DNA of 64,000 bases from Methylococcales bacterium (lineage in GTDB: Bacteria; Pseudomonadota; Gammaproteobacteria; Methylococcales; Methylomonadaceae). Both the position numbers and the translations under genes were made by a program. The DNA lies in the NCBI GenBank assembly GCA_026399015.1, contig JAPLRS010000031.1, forward strand, positions 40,775-104,774, written 5' to 3'. Of this stretch, positions 26,117 through 38,024 are shown piece by piece. Positions within the stretch are counted from its first letter, which is position 1. Each line of letters opens with the position of its first letter. The notes under the pieces were generated by a model, which was given only the letters and a program-made list of their open reading frames with translations, was not told where the DNA came from and ran no database searches.

Positions 26117-27543
26117 AAGATACTTTTATAAAACCATTAAGCATCTTGACTGGAATGTCTATTGCTCTTTTAAACGCTTGCGCAGTGGGACCTAATTATA
26201 AAGAACCCTCTTTTGATGCGCCAAAAGCATTTGTTAGTGCTAATAGTACTGACTTTTCTGAAAAAAGCGTTGAAACAAAATGGTGGAATCTGTTTAACGA
26301 TAAGCAATTAACTGATTTAGTTAATCAGACCCTAAAACATAATTTTAGTTTAAAAATTGCGCAACTAAATATAGAAGAGGCCAGAGCTTTATATTTACAA
26401 ACAGCGCTAAATTTGGCGCCTATTGTTAGCTCGCATGCAAATTTTACTGATCAAGAGCGTAGTGTGGGGGCTCTTAATAATCGCTCTTTTGTGCCCAGAG
26501 GCCTAAAACTTTATAACGTGGGTTTTGATGCGCAATGGGAATTAGATATTTTTGGGCGAGTGAGGCGTAGCGTTGAAGCCAGTAATGATGAGGTGGATGT
26601 TCAAGACGCGACTTTGCGTGATTTAAGTGTCAGCCTAGTGGCCGAGGTGGCCAGAAATTATTTTGAATTGCGAGGCTTACAACTACAGTTAGATGTGGCA
26701 AAAAAGAATGCTGAAAATCAGGTAAAGACTTTAGAGATTACCCAAGTTAGATTAAACGCGGGGCGTGGTACGGCGTTAGATACATCAAGAGCCTTAGCAC
26801 AATTGGATTCTACGCGAGCATTGATTCCTCCATTAGAAAGTGGAATAGCGAAAGCAATACATCGCTTAAGTGTGTTAACAGGACAATTGCCAGACGCCTT
26901 AATTACTAGCATGTCTCCGCAATTATCTTTACCTAAGGTGCCAGAAAACATTCAGATTGGTAATCCGGCAGATTTATTAAGAAGGCGTCCTGATATTCGG
27001 ATTGCTGAACGCAGTTTAGCGGCAGCTACTGCCAGTATAGGTGTTGCGACAGCGGATTTATTTCCACGTGTTACTTTTGTGGGGACAGTGGCATTAGAAG
27101 CCACAATGTTATCAGGCGTCGCAGCAAAAGGTTCTGACTCTTATTCATTAGGCCCTAGAATTAGTTGGGCTGCTTTAGATTTGGGCCGCGTTTATGCCCG
27201 AATTAGAGCGGCGAATATTAATGCTGAAGCAAGCTTGGCTCAGTATCAACAAACAGTGCTGAGTGCTTTAGAAGAAACGGAAAATGCTTTGGTAAACTAC
27301 AATCGAGAAAAAGTGCGCTTGAGTTTATTAGAGTCGGCAGCAAAAGCAAGTGTTAAGGCTGATGAGTTAGCTAGACTCCGATTTGATGAGGGCGTAAGTG
27401 ACTTTTTAACGGTCCTAGATACCGAGTTACGTTTGTTAGATGATCAGGAGAAGTTAGCTAGCAGTCAAACAGCAACAGCGACAGCTTTAGTTGCTGTTTA
27501 TAAGGCCTTAGGTGGCGGTTGGGAAGTTATGACCATCCAATAG
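26113..27543 (+). CDS. RND efflux outer-membrane channel (NodT/OprM family)
   Basis: TolC-like outer-membrane factor of the NodT lipoprotein family, 476 aa. The signal ends in LLNACAVGPNYKEP with lipidated Cys23. Two OEP repeats are visible, with conserved TKWWNLFNDKQLTDLVNQTL and FDAQWELDIFGRVRRSVEAS in the first, and NPADLLRRRPDIRIAERSL leading the second. It overlaps the pump gene by 4 bases (ATGA), so translation is coupled. It completes the tripartite efflux system. Confidence 0.93.
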   Translation: MKDTFIKPLSILTGMSIALLNACAVGPNYKEPSFDAPKAFVSANSTDFSEKSVETKWWNLFNDKQLTDLVNQTLKHNFSLKIAQLNIEEARALYLQTALNLAPIVSSHANFTDQERSVGALNNRSFVPRGLKLYNVGFDAQWELDIFGRVRRSVEASNDEVDVQDATLRDLSVSLVAEVARNYFELRGLQLQLDVAKKNAENQVKTLEITQVRLNAGRGTALDTSRALAQLDSTRALIPPLESGIAKAIHRLSVLTGQLPDALITSMSPQLSLPKVPENIQIGNPADLLRRRPDIRIAERSLAAATASIGVATADLFPRVTFVGTVALEATMLSGVAAKGSDSYSLGPRISWAALDLGRVYARIRAANINAEASLAQYQQTVLSALEETENALVNYNREKVRLSLLESAAKASVKADELARLRFDEGVSDFLTVLDTELRLLDDQEKLASSQTATATALVAVYKALGGGWEVMTIQ

Positions 27544-27588
27544 GCTTAGGTGCTAAAGGAAAATATTATTTTATGTACATAACTCAAA

Positions 27589-28566
27589 TTAATTCTCTAC
27601 AGGAATAGGCTTTCTCTCGGCGTATTTTAAACAACTAAATAAAAAGAATTGTGCGCCAAAAATAAGATTTGCCATCAGTAAATGGATGGGTTGTACGATG
27701 GCAGGTACGCCCAGTCTATCAAGACTCACTCCCGCTAATATGGCAATAACAACCAACGTAATTTGGACAAATCCAGTTTTAAATAATAACGTTGAAGGTG
27801 CTAAAGTTTGTTTTATTTTCCAAACTAACCAGAGGTTAGTAAACAGAATAATTGATGAAAATGAACGGTGGATATAAAAGATAATTGGAAAATCATCGCG
27901 CCAGTACTGACGCTCAATGTTAGTTTTAGCAATAAAGTCGACGGCTTCTCTGACTTGTGTGCCCATGGCAATTTGTAATAAAGTCATGAGCATAGCTATC
28001 GCTAGTATAGTTTTAAATTTAGCCGGTAATAAGTGGGTATCAATTTGGCTGAGGTAATCGCGTTGCGATCTGGCAATGGTGTAAATTAATAGTCCAACAA
28101 TAACCAAAGCTAACAGCATGTGCAGGGTAATCATGAAGGGTTTTAAATTGCTAGCTACTACATGAGAACCAAGCCATCCCTGAAAGCCTACTAAAAAGAA
28201 ACTACTTAGCGCTAAATAAAAGATAGTTTTGTCGGTTTTAAGAAAAATTCGTGATGACCAAGCGGTTAGAAATATTAAAAAACCGATTGAAACGCCAACC
28301 AAGCGATTAGTGTATTCAGTCCACGTTTTAACAGGATTAAATTGCGTATTTTCGTAGCCCCGTTGGGCATATATTTCATGGTAGTTGGCGGGTAGTTGGG
28401 CTTCTTCTGTAGGTGGTACCCATTGTCCAAAACAGGTTGGCCAATCAGGGCAACCCATGCCGGCACCAGAAGCTCTAACGATGCCCCCCATTAGAATAAC
28501 GACATAAACGGCAAAAATGGTGATGATGCCTAAGCGACGAAATTTTAAAATAGCGGGTGAGTTCAT
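27589..28566 (-). CDS. ctaA: Haem A synthase (COX15/CtaA)
   Basis: Converts haem O to haem A for aa3-type cytochrome oxidase. An inner-membrane protein of 325 aa with about eight TM helices. Conserved blocks are MGGIVRASGAGMGCPDWPTC with the cysteine pair, EYTNRLVG, the haem-ligand histidine in TLHMLLALV, HRSFSS, and a late histidine in QPIHLLMAN. The start overlaps the stop of ygfZ by 4 bases on the minus strand, so the two are coupled. No cytochrome oxidase genes are in the window; their presence elsewhere is inferred. Confidence 0.9.
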   Translation of the reverse strand: MNSPAILKFRRLGIITIFAVYVVILMGGIVRASGAGMGCPDWPTCFGQWVPPTEEAQLPANYHEIYAQRGYENTQFNPVKTWTEYTNRLVGVSIGFLIFLTAWSSRIFLKTDKTIFYLALSSFFLVGFQGWLGSHVVASNLKPFMITLHMLLALVIVGLLIYTIARSQRDYLSQIDTHLLPAKFKTILAIAMLMTLLQIAMGTQVREAVDFIAKTNIERQYWRDDFPIIFYIHRSFSSIILFTNLWLVWKIKQTLAPSTLLFKTGFVQITLVVIAILAGVSLDRLGVPAIVQPIHLLMANLIFGAQFFLFSCLKYAERKPIPVEN

Positions 28567-29567
28567 GGCTGCTCTGTTAATAAGGTAACTGGGATTGGGG
28601 GTTCGGATTTAATGATAAGGTTGTAAGGTGTATTTTCGGTAATCTGTAATACTATTAATAGCGATTGTTTTATTAATACATTGTTTTCTTGATTGGGTGT
28701 TGGTATTCCATACAGTACCTTAGCAATACCCTGATCTGTGTCAGAGTCAAGTGTGTAAATGTTAGCGTTTGGAACTGGTGTGTATGTTGACAGACATTCG
28801 GCTAATACGAGTTCGCGCTTGGTTTTACCTAAATAATGTGTGCGAGCCACAATTTCTTGGCCGGTATAACAGCCTTTTGTATAACTGATGCCACCTAGCT
28901 CATCAAGATTAAGCATTTGGGGAATAAATTCTTCGGTTGTTTCGGGGGTTATCCAAGGAATTTCAGCCATAAGGTCTAAATATCGCCAATAGCTAGAATT
29001 TGTCGCTGTAAACTGGGCTTCTGTGTTGTAATGCGTCCATAGACTAATAGCCAGATCTGTAGAGGCTATAACAAGTTGTTGCGATTTTGAGATATTAACG
29101 CTAATAAAAGTATCTTGAGTAGTACTAAAGCGCTCTGCATCAATATTGGATGTACTGTCATTTAAGCCAAATATACATAAATCTTCAGTGATATTTTCCA
29201 GCTTTACATCAGATCTTAGAATGAACATTTGTAATCTTTTCTGGATGCTGTCTATTAGTTCTTTAGACAGAATCATTAGAAAATCATCATTAGATTTTAT
29301 TAATAGAAAAGTAGTTATTACGCGACCTTTTGGGTTACATATCGCACCGATACTGCTTTTTGTTTCGTTAATATCATTTACGTTACAGGTAATTTGGCCT
29401 TGTAATAACTTAGTAGCATCCTTACCGCTAACCTTTAAGATGGCTAGGTAAGGGATCGGGCAGATGACTTTATCAAGCTTTACTAAAGCATCTAGAAATT
29501 TAATATCAGTTTCTGTTGCAAAGTGCGCTTGGTTACTAAGTAGGAAGTTTTTCCAGTTTTGATTCAT
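28563..29567 (-). CDS. ygfZ: YgfZ/GcvT-domain folate-binding protein
   Basis: Tetrahydrofolate-dependent factor that helps assemble or repair certain Fe-S enzymes. The family signature KGCYTGQEIVARTHYLGKTKR begins at residue 231, with the essential Cys233. The N-terminal GcvT-like fold is recognisable from VSGKDATKLLQGQITCNV and NPKGRVITTF. Length 334 aa is normal. It is upstream of ctaA with overlapping ends, and divergent from a YgfX-like gene, echoing the ygfX-ygfZ neighbourhood of other gammaproteobacteria. Confidence 0.92.
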   Translation of the reverse strand: MNQNWKNFLLSNQAHFATETDIKFLDALVKLDKVICPIPYLAILKVSGKDATKLLQGQITCNVNDINETKSSIGAICNPKGRVITTFLLIKSNDDFLMILSKELIDSIQKRLQMFILRSDVKLENITEDLCIFGLNDSTSNIDAERFSTTQDTFISVNISKSQQLVIASTDLAISLWTHYNTEAQFTATNSSYWRYLDLMAEIPWITPETTEEFIPQMLNLDELGGISYTKGCYTGQEIVARTHYLGKTKRELVLAECLSTYTPVPNANIYTLDSDTDQGIAKVLYGIPTPNQENNVLIKQSLLIVLQITENTPYNLIIKSEPPIPVTLLTEQP

Positions 29568-29646
29568 AGTTCGTAATGACTTGGATTTAGTTTACATGAA
29601 TTATATAGCAACTGTAACGATAGGGTATATGCGTGATAGGACATAG

Positions 29647-30090
29647 ATGACTAGAATTGAAAATAGCAATTTGCTAATTTTATTTAATGATTCTAAATTA
29701 CTAAAAAAATACACATTGTTTTCACATGTTTTAGTATTAGGTGCTGTTATCGCGAATGATTTAGCTTGGTTTATTAAATTGTTGGTATTGATAGGTGTTA
29801 TTTCCCATCGAGGATATATTTTGTATAGGCCAAAAAGCTCAATTAAAGGTATTCAATATACTGAGGCTATTGGCTGGGAGCTTTTAATGGGAAATGACTT
29901 GGTGCCTATTGACGTATTAAAATCAACCGTTATAACCACCCAGATGTTATTTTTACATTTTAAGATTAGACCGAGTTATTTGTTTTTAAATCGATGGCGA
30001 AAAATTACTTTTTTAGTCGTTAGCGATATGCTTTCAGAGCAAGATTATCGCTACTTGGTTGTTAAATTGCGCATGACGGTAATAAAATAA
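29647..30090 (+). CDS. ygfX: YgfX/CptA-like small membrane protein
   Basis: A 147-aa protein with a hydrophobic pair of helices (about residues 24-60), then a beta-rich soluble part ending in FLVVSDMLSEQDYRYLVVKLRM. That tail matches the YgfX pattern (a D-x-L-S-x-x-D/E-F/Y-R-x-L-R/K block). YgfX proteins interact with SdhE and, in E. coli, affect the cytoskeleton (CptA). Its position divergent from ygfZ supports the call, but the expected sdhE gene is absent beside it. Family match is moderate. Confidence 0.6.
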   Translation: MTRIENSNLLILFNDSKLLKKYTLFSHVLVLGAVIANDLAWFIKLLVLIGVISHRGYILYRPKSSIKGIQYTEAIGWELLMGNDLVPIDVLKSTVITTQMLFLHFKIRPSYLFLNRWRKITFLVVSDMLSEQDYRYLVVKLRMTVIK

Positions 30091-30207
30091 GTGTAAAACA
30101 AGTCGCGTCTGATAAAATAAAATTATTGCAACTAAAGTTTAATAGTTTTTGACTGGTAATTGCAGGTATCATAAGCCCCACTAATTAAAATAATAAGGAG
30201 AAAGCGG

Positions 30208-30447
30208 ATGTCAAAAGGCCAAAATTTACAGGATAATTTTTTAAACTCGCTTAGAAAAGATCATACGCCCGTATCAATTTTTCTAGTTAACGGGATTAAA
30301 CTACAAGGAAAAGTAGATTCGTTTGATCAATATGTCATTATGCTTAAAAACACCATTAGTCAGATGGTTTATAAACATGCTATTTCTACGATTGTACCTA
30401 GTAAAGCCGTAAAAATGACGCGTGAGGATGAGGTCGTTGAGGATTAG
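30208..30447 (+). CDS. hfq: RNA chaperone Hfq
   Basis: Hexameric Sm-like RNA chaperone that promotes sRNA-mRNA pairing. It contains Sm1 ([37 protein letters not shown]) and the Sm2 motif [10 protein letters not shown]. At 79 aa it has only a short acidic tail, compared with 102 aa in E. coli. An AAGGAG ribosome site precedes the ATG. hflX follows, so the hfq-hflX-hflK-hflC order is conserved. The miaA and mutL genes often upstream are absent. Confidence 0.96.
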   Translation: MSKGQNLQDNFLNSLRKDHTPVSIFLVNGIKLQGKVDSFDQYVIMLKNTISQMVYKHAISTIVPSKAVKMTREDEVVED

Positions 30448-30503
30448 GCACTTCAGTTTCGATGTTGTTCTTAATCCTATAGTATTATCCTTGGAGTATT
30501 TTA

Positions 30504-31772
30504 TTGTTTGATCGTCCAGATTCAGGTGAGCGAGCCATACTTGTTCATCTAACCATTCGTTCCGGGCAGGAAGATCTTTTAGAATTAAAAGAATTAGCTA
30601 AATCTGCCGGAACAGACCCTGTTTATGTCGTTACTGGGACGCGTAAGCGTCCAGATCCAAAGTTTTTTGTTGGTACCGGTAAGCTTGAAGAGCTAAAAGC
30701 CGCTGTTGAAGAATATAGTGCCGATGTAGTTCTCTTTAATCATCCATTAGCCCCCAGTCAAGAAAGAAATCTTGAAGGATTTTTAGGGGTTCGAGTGGTT
30801 GATAGAAATGGTTTAATTCTGGATATCTTTGCTCAGCGTGCTCAGTCTTTCGAAGGTAAATTGCAAGTGGAGTTAGCGCAGCTAAAGCATTTATCAACTC
30901 GTTTAGTAAGAGGCTGGACGCATTTAGAGCGTCAAAAAGGCGGTATCGGTTTGCGTGGTCCTGGTGAGACCCAATTAGAAACAGATCGGCGTTTATTGGG
31001 TTTACGCATTAAGCAGATTCAACAAAGATTAGATAAAGTTGAGAAACAACGTCATCAAGGTCGTAGTAAGCGTAAAAAAGCAGAGATTCCATCGGTTTCG
31101 TTGGTCGGTTATACCAATGCGGGCAAGTCAACCTTATTTAATTCATTAACGGGTGCTGATATTTATGCTGCGGATCAATTGTTTGCAACTTTAGATCCAA
31201 CCTTACGTAGTTGCCAATTGCCTAATAGTACCGAGATAGTTTTAGCGGATACCGTAGGTTTTATTAGACATTTGCCTCATGAATTAGTCGCCGCTTTTAA
31301 ATCTACATTACAAGAAGCAAGTGAAGCTGATTTATTGTTGCATGTGGTCGATTCTTTTAGTGAAGAACGCGATGAGATTATGTTGCAAGTTAATAATGTA
31401 CTTAAAGATATTCAGGCTGATAAAGTTAGACAGTTAGAAGTTTTTAATAAAATTGACTTACTGGATAATATCCAACCCCATGTTGATAGAGATGATTTAG
31501 GTAATCCTATTCGTGTTTGGTTATCCGCTGAATCAGGCGCGGGGCTTGATTTGTTAAATTCTGTATTGGCAGAAATTTTTGCCAATACAAAAGTAAAAAG
31601 ACACTGTTATTTAAGGCCAGATCAAACACATATTCGAGCAAAACTATTTACTTGCGCAAATATAATTGACGAGCATATTGATGAGTCAGGTGCCAACGAT
31701 TTAATTATTGAAATTGACGTTAGGTATTTGGGACTGTTAAAAGATGTAAAAAATGAAGAAATAACCGCATAA
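30504..31772 (+). CDS. hflX: Ribosome-splitting GTPase HflX
   Basis: GTPase that rescues stalled ribosomes by splitting subunits, notably after heat stress. The N-terminal HflX domain includes FVGTGKLEEL and the GLRGPGETQLETDRR linker. The G domain has G1 GYTNAGKST, G3 DTVGFIRHLPHELV and G4 NKID. Length 422 aa is typical. The start is TTG 30504 with GGAG 7 bases upstream (30493-30496). A strong terminator follows. Confidence 0.95.
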   Translation: MFDRPDSGERAILVHLTIRSGQEDLLELKELAKSAGTDPVYVVTGTRKRPDPKFFVGTGKLEELKAAVEEYSADVVLFNHPLAPSQERNLEGFLGVRVVDRNGLILDIFAQRAQSFEGKLQVELAQLKHLSTRLVRGWTHLERQKGGIGLRGPGETQLETDRRLLGLRIKQIQQRLDKVEKQRHQGRSKRKKAEIPSVSLVGYTNAGKSTLFNSLTGADIYAADQLFATLDPTLRSCQLPNSTEIVLADTVGFIRHLPHELVAAFKSTLQEASEADLLLHVVDSFSEERDEIMLQVNNVLKDIQADKVRQLEVFNKIDLLDNIQPHVDRDDLGNPIRVWLSAESGAGLDLLNSVLAEIFANTKVKRHCYLRPDQTHIRAKLFTCANIIDEHIDESGANDLIIEIDVRYLGLLKDVKNEEITA

Positions 31773-31788
31773 CTGTCGTTACTTCACT

Positions 31789-31831
31789 AAAGTGAAAACC
31801 CGTAGACTACGGTCTGGGGTTTTCACTTTTA
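31789..31831 (+). terminator. Intrinsic terminator after hflX
   Basis: AAAGTGAAAACCC (31789-31801) pairs perfectly with GGGTTTTCACTTT (31817-31829). It isolates hfq-hflX from hflKC. Confidence 0.9.
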
Positions 31832-31910
31832 TGGTGATATACGATAGAATAAGCGTTATTAGTGTCCCAAGGGATAAAATTAATTAAGTAATCCAATATG
31901 GAGCATAAGT

Positions 31911-33131
31911 ATGTCGTGGAATGAGCCTGGTGGTGATAACAAAGACCCATGGAGTGGTCGAGGAGATCAAAAAGGACCTCCTGATTTAGACGAAGTAGTG
32001 CGTTCTTTGCAAGATAAATTAGGTAAGTTTTTTGGCGGTAATGGTGATAATAATCAAGGATCACCGAATAATTTCTCTTTGGGTAGTTCTTTGACCGGAA
32101 TCGGATTTCTTGCCGGTGGCGTAGCTGTTTTATGGGGCTTAAGTGGATTTTATATTGTTGATGAAGGTAATCACGGTGTTGAAACTCGCTTCGGTCAATA
32201 TATTGGTACTACACAATCAGGTTTAAATTGGCATTTTCCGCAACCCATTGAGCGTGTTGATATTATCAATGTAAAACAACAGCGCTTTATTGAAGTAGGT
32301 TACCGTAGTGCCGGTGGTGAACAAATCGGTTCAGTGCCTAAAGAAGCCTTAATGTTAACTAAGGATGAGAATTATGTTGATGTAAGATTGGCTGTGCAAT
32401 ATCAGGTTAAAGATGCTAAACAATTTCTGTTTAACGTGGTAAACCCTGCGTTAACCCTAAAACAAGTCACAGAAAGTGCATTAAGAGGTGTGGTAGGTAG
32501 TAGTGCTATGGACTTTGTTTTAACGCAAGGACGTAGTGAAATCGTGACTCTGATAAAAAAAGAAATTCAAGATGTCATGGATAGTTATGAGTCAGGGGTT
32601 CAAATTACTAGCGTTAACTTACAAGACGCACAACCACCTGAGCAAGTGCAAAACTCTTTCGAAGATGCAATTAAAGCGCGTGAAGATGAACAGCGTTTGA
32701 TTAATGAAGCAGAAGCCTATTCTAACGACGTAGTACCAAAAGCGCGAGGGGCTGCGGCTCGTAAAATTCAAGAAGCTGAGGGTTATAAAGAGCAAGTTAT
32801 TGCTCAAGCTCAAGGTGAAACAAGTCGATTTACTCAATTGTTAGGTGAATATAACAAGGCTCCCGATGTGACCCGTAAACGCTTATACATTGAATCAATG
32901 GAAGCAGTGTTGTCTGAAACTAATAAAGTATTAGTGGATGCCAAATCTGGAAGTAATTTTTATTTGCCATTGGATAAAATGACACAAGCTCAAGTAGCGC
33001 CAACGCCTGCTACAAGCAATGGTGGTTCTAACCCTGTGGATCAACCTCAAAATCAACAGCCGATTTCTATTCCTGAACCCGCTGTTGAACGTAATACTGC
33101 AACTCGTAGTCGTGATGGAAGAGGTCGCTAA
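31911..33131 (+). CDS. hflK: FtsH modulator HflK
   Basis: SPFH/band-7 inner-membrane protein that forms large cages with HflC around FtsH. A Gly/Asp-rich cytoplasmic N-terminus (WNEPGGDNKDPWSG) is followed by a TM helix at about 60-84 and the SPFH domain (IVDEGNHGVETRFGQY onward). A helical coiled-coil region follows, then a Pro/Gln-rich C-terminus. Length 406 aa is typical. It is coupled to hflC by a 1-base overlap (TAATG). Confidence 0.95.
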   Translation: MSWNEPGGDNKDPWSGRGDQKGPPDLDEVVRSLQDKLGKFFGGNGDNNQGSPNNFSLGSSLTGIGFLAGGVAVLWGLSGFYIVDEGNHGVETRFGQYIGTTQSGLNWHFPQPIERVDIINVKQQRFIEVGYRSAGGEQIGSVPKEALMLTKDENYVDVRLAVQYQVKDAKQFLFNVVNPALTLKQVTESALRGVVGSSAMDFVLTQGRSEIVTLIKKEIQDVMDSYESGVQITSVNLQDAQPPEQVQNSFEDAIKAREDEQRLINEAEAYSNDVVPKARGAAARKIQEAEGYKEQVIAQAQGETSRFTQLLGEYNKAPDVTRKRLYIESMEAVLSETNKVLVDAKSGSNFYLPLDKMTQAQVAPTPATSNGGSNPVDQPQNQQPISIPEPAVERNTATRSRDGRGR

Positions 33132-33985
33132 TGAATCAAAATAAAATATTAGTAGGATTAGCAGGCATTGTATTAGTTGCTGTTATGAGCGTTTTTACAG
33201 TGGGTCAAAACGAAAAGGTTATAAAATTTAGGTTGGGTGAAATCGTTAAAAACGACTATGCGCCGGGATTACATTTTAAAATTCCTTTTATTAACAATGT
33301 AAAAAAGTTTGATGGCCGTATCCAAACGATGGATGCTAAACCAGAACGTTTTTTAACAGCGGAAAAAAAGAACGTTATTGTTGATTCTTTTGTAAAATGG
33401 CGTATTGGTAATGTGAGTACTTTTTATACCACTGTTGCAGGTGATATAGATCAGGCTAATTTACGCTTAGATCAAATTATTAAAGATGCTTTTAGAAGTG
33501 AGTTTAGTAAACGTAATATTAAGCAGCTTATATTTACTGATCGCAGTGCCATACGTGAAATATTAACTAATAATTCAAAAGCGGTTGCAGCAGAGTTAGG
33601 GATGGAAATTGTTGATGTGCAAGTCATGCGTATTGATTTACCACCTGAAGTGAGTAGTTCAGTTTTCCGAAGAATGGAAGCTGAAAGAGAAAGAGTGGCG
33701 AGAGAGTTCCGATCTCAAGGTGCGGAAGCAGCTGAGAGAATTCGGGCGGATGCTGATAGACAACGAGTGGTTACGTTAGCAAATGCTTTCCGTGATGCTG
33801 AAAAATTGCGCGGTGAAGGTGATGCGACTTCAGCTGAAATTTATGCTAATGCTTTCGGCGCAGACACAGAGTTTTTTACGTTTTACCGTAGTTTAAATGC
33901 TTATAAAAAGAGTTTTTCTAGTTCAAGTATGATGGTGCTAGATCCAAGCTCTGATTTCTTTAAATATTTTAAAGCCCAGAAATAA
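33131..33985 (+). CDS. hflC: FtsH modulator HflC
   Basis: Partner of HflK in the membrane complex that regulates FtsH. The N-terminal TM anchor spans about residues 5-24, then the SPFH domain (NEKVIKFRLGEIVKNDYAPGLHFKIPF). The helical region EAERERVAREFRSQGAEAAERIRADADR is well conserved. Length 284 aa is typical. A terminator lies between it and hisZ. Confidence 0.95.
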   Translation: MNQNKILVGLAGIVLVAVMSVFTVGQNEKVIKFRLGEIVKNDYAPGLHFKIPFINNVKKFDGRIQTMDAKPERFLTAEKKNVIVDSFVKWRIGNVSTFYTTVAGDIDQANLRLDQIIKDAFRSEFSKRNIKQLIFTDRSAIREILTNNSKAVAAELGMEIVDVQVMRIDLPPEVSSSVFRRMEAERERVAREFRSQGAEAAERIRADADRQRVVTLANAFRDAEKLRGEGDATSAEIYANAFGADTEFFTFYRSLNAYKKSFSSSSMMVLDPSSDFFKYFKAQK

Positions 33986-34062
33986 GGTTCTATTTGGTTT
34001 TAAGAGATCATTTATAATTAAAGAATATTAGTTTAGGTAGTATTTTTTTTAATGAAATATCG

Positions 34063-34090
34063 AAACGCTCCGCCTTGGTGGGGCGTTTTG
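34063..34090 (+). terminator. Terminator between hflC and hisZ
   Basis: AAACGCTCC (34063-34071) pairs with GGGGCGTTT (34080-34088), one T-G pair included, followed by T-rich sequence. It occupies the region that an upstream in-frame ATG of hisZ would otherwise translate. Confidence 0.75.
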
Positions 34091-34108
34091 TTTGAGTGGA
34101 TATACAAA

Positions 34109-36605
<2,497 letters not shown>

Positions 36606-36637
36606 AGATTGATTTAATTGATTGAAGTATTAGGCTG

Positions 36638-37126
36638 ATGACTAAAATAAAAGTTCTTTTTGTATGCATGGGTAATATTTGTCGTTCACCTACTGCAGAG
36701 GGTGTGTTCGCAAAATTGCTGAAAGATCGCCGTTTAGAAGAACGTTTTAGTATAGATTCTGCTGGTACGCATGCGTATCATGTGGGAGAGCAGCCTGATC
36801 TTCGATCACAAGAAGCTGCATTAGAGCGAGATGTGCATTTGGCGCATTTACGGGCGAGAAAAGTCATTATGGGTGACTTTGAAGATTTTGATTATTTGTT
36901 AGCCATGGATGACGATAATTATCACACGCTGATGAATGCCTGTCCGGAAGCTTACCAATATAAAATCAAATATTTTCTGGATTACGCGCCAGATTTATCT
37001 GTTAGAGAGGTTCCTGATCCTTATTATGGTGGTCGGTTCGGTTTTGAAAAGGTTTTAGATCTGATTGAGGCTGCTTCAGAAGGTTTGTTGAATACATTAG
37101 TCATTGATAAAGCGGTTAAATTATAA
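36638..37126 (+). CDS. Low-molecular-weight protein tyrosine phosphatase
   Basis: Cytosolic phosphatase with the P-loop C10-MGNIC-R16-S (C-x5-R) at the N-terminus and the general-acid aspartate D127 in PDPYYGG. Length 162 aa fits the family. The target is not evident. Capsule or exopolysaccharide tyrosine kinases are common partners, but none is in the window. It starts 32 bases after purA and is followed by a hydrolase gene on the same strand. Confidence 0.92.
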   Translation: MTKIKVLFVCMGNICRSPTAEGVFAKLLKDRRLEERFSIDSAGTHAYHVGEQPDLRSQEAALERDVHLAHLRARKVIMGDFEDFDYLLAMDDDNYHTLMNACPEAYQYKIKYFLDYAPDLSVREVPDPYYGGRFGFEKVLDLIEAASEGLLNTLVIDKAVKL

Positions 37127-37135
37127 GGTGATATC

Positions 37136-37861
37136 GTGGCAATAGTTTCTAATACGGTTAATTATTTAGATGGCGATGTTTTATTAGAAGGCTATTTTGC
37201 CTTTGATGACTCCATACAAGGACAAAGACCGGTCGTGTTAATTAATCACGCTTGGGCTGGTAGAGATGGTTTTGTTGAAGAAAAAGCCAAACAAATTGCT
37301 GAGTTGGGTTATGTAGGATTTGCTGTGGATATGTATGGCAAAGGTATTTTAGGTATAAGCAAAGACCAAAATGCGCAATTAATGCAACCTTTTATGGAGG
37401 ATCGGCAGTTAATTATTCAGCGGATGAAGGCAGTTTTTAATGCTATTAGATTAATGCCTTGGGTTGATGATAAACAAATAGCGGCTATGGGGTTTTGTTT
37501 TGGTGGTTTATGTGTACTAGACTTTGCTAGAACCGGTATTGATATCAAAGGTGTTATTAGCTTTCATGGTCTGTTAGGTGCACCTCAAGTAGACGCCGGA
37601 AGTGTTATAAAAGCAAAGGTACTTGCTATGCATGGGTATGATGACCCTATGGTGCCTGTTGTCCAAGTTAATGTTTTCCAAGAAGAAATGACCCGGGCTG
37701 GTGCTGATTGGCAGTTTCATAGCTTTGGAAATACGATGCACGCTTTTACTAATCCAGTCGCTAATGATCCAGACTTTGGTACTGTTTATCAGGTTAGTGC
37801 TGATCAGCGTTCGTGGAAATTAATGGTTAGTTTTTTAAACGAGATTTTCACTTCGGTTTAA
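37136..37861 (+). CDS. Dienelactone hydrolase family protein
   Basis: Alpha/beta hydrolase of the dienelactone hydrolase family, 241 aa. The Cys-Asp-His triad is C121 (GFCFGG), D170 (HGYDDPMVP) and H202 (NTMHAFTNP). Starts at GTG, 9 bases after the phosphatase gene and behind a GGTGAT ribosome site. The true substrate is unclear; the family includes carboxymethylenebutenolidase and many uncharacterised esterases. No aromatic-degradation genes accompany it, so a role in that pathway is not supported. Confidence 0.88.
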   Translation: MAIVSNTVNYLDGDVLLEGYFAFDDSIQGQRPVVLINHAWAGRDGFVEEKAKQIAELGYVGFAVDMYGKGILGISKDQNAQLMQPFMEDRQLIIQRMKAVFNAIRLMPWVDDKQIAAMGFCFGGLCVLDFARTGIDIKGVISFHGLLGAPQVDAGSVIKAKVLAMHGYDDPMVPVVQVNVFQEEMTRAGADWQFHSFGNTMHAFTNPVANDPDFGTVYQVSADQRSWKLMVSFLNEIFTSV

Positions 37862-37873
37862 AACATCAAGTCT

Positions 37874-37903
37874 TTCGACTCATTATCGACAATTTGCTAT
37901 AAT
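37874..37903 (+). promoter_or_regulatory. Candidate gyrA promoter
   Basis: A consensus -10 TATAAT at 37898-37903 has a weak -35 TTCGAC at 37874-37879 (18-bp spacer). CGACAATT (37887-37894) and AATTGTCG (near 37932-37939) form an inverted repeat around it. Located about 120 bases upstream of gyrA. Confidence 0.5.
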
Positions 37904-38024
37904 TGTAGGGTTTTTAAAGTTATAGAGTCGCAATTGTCGTAAGGAAACCTCCATTGTGTACTTATATTTAGTTAAATCATTACGCCGATGTGTTTTTGTT
38001 GGTAAACAGTTTATATAGGGATCA

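Noticed and set aside
34052..34108. 19-residue N-terminal extension of HisZ
   Set aside because: It would be translated from an intrinsic terminator hairpin and HisZ proteins begin near the later ATG.
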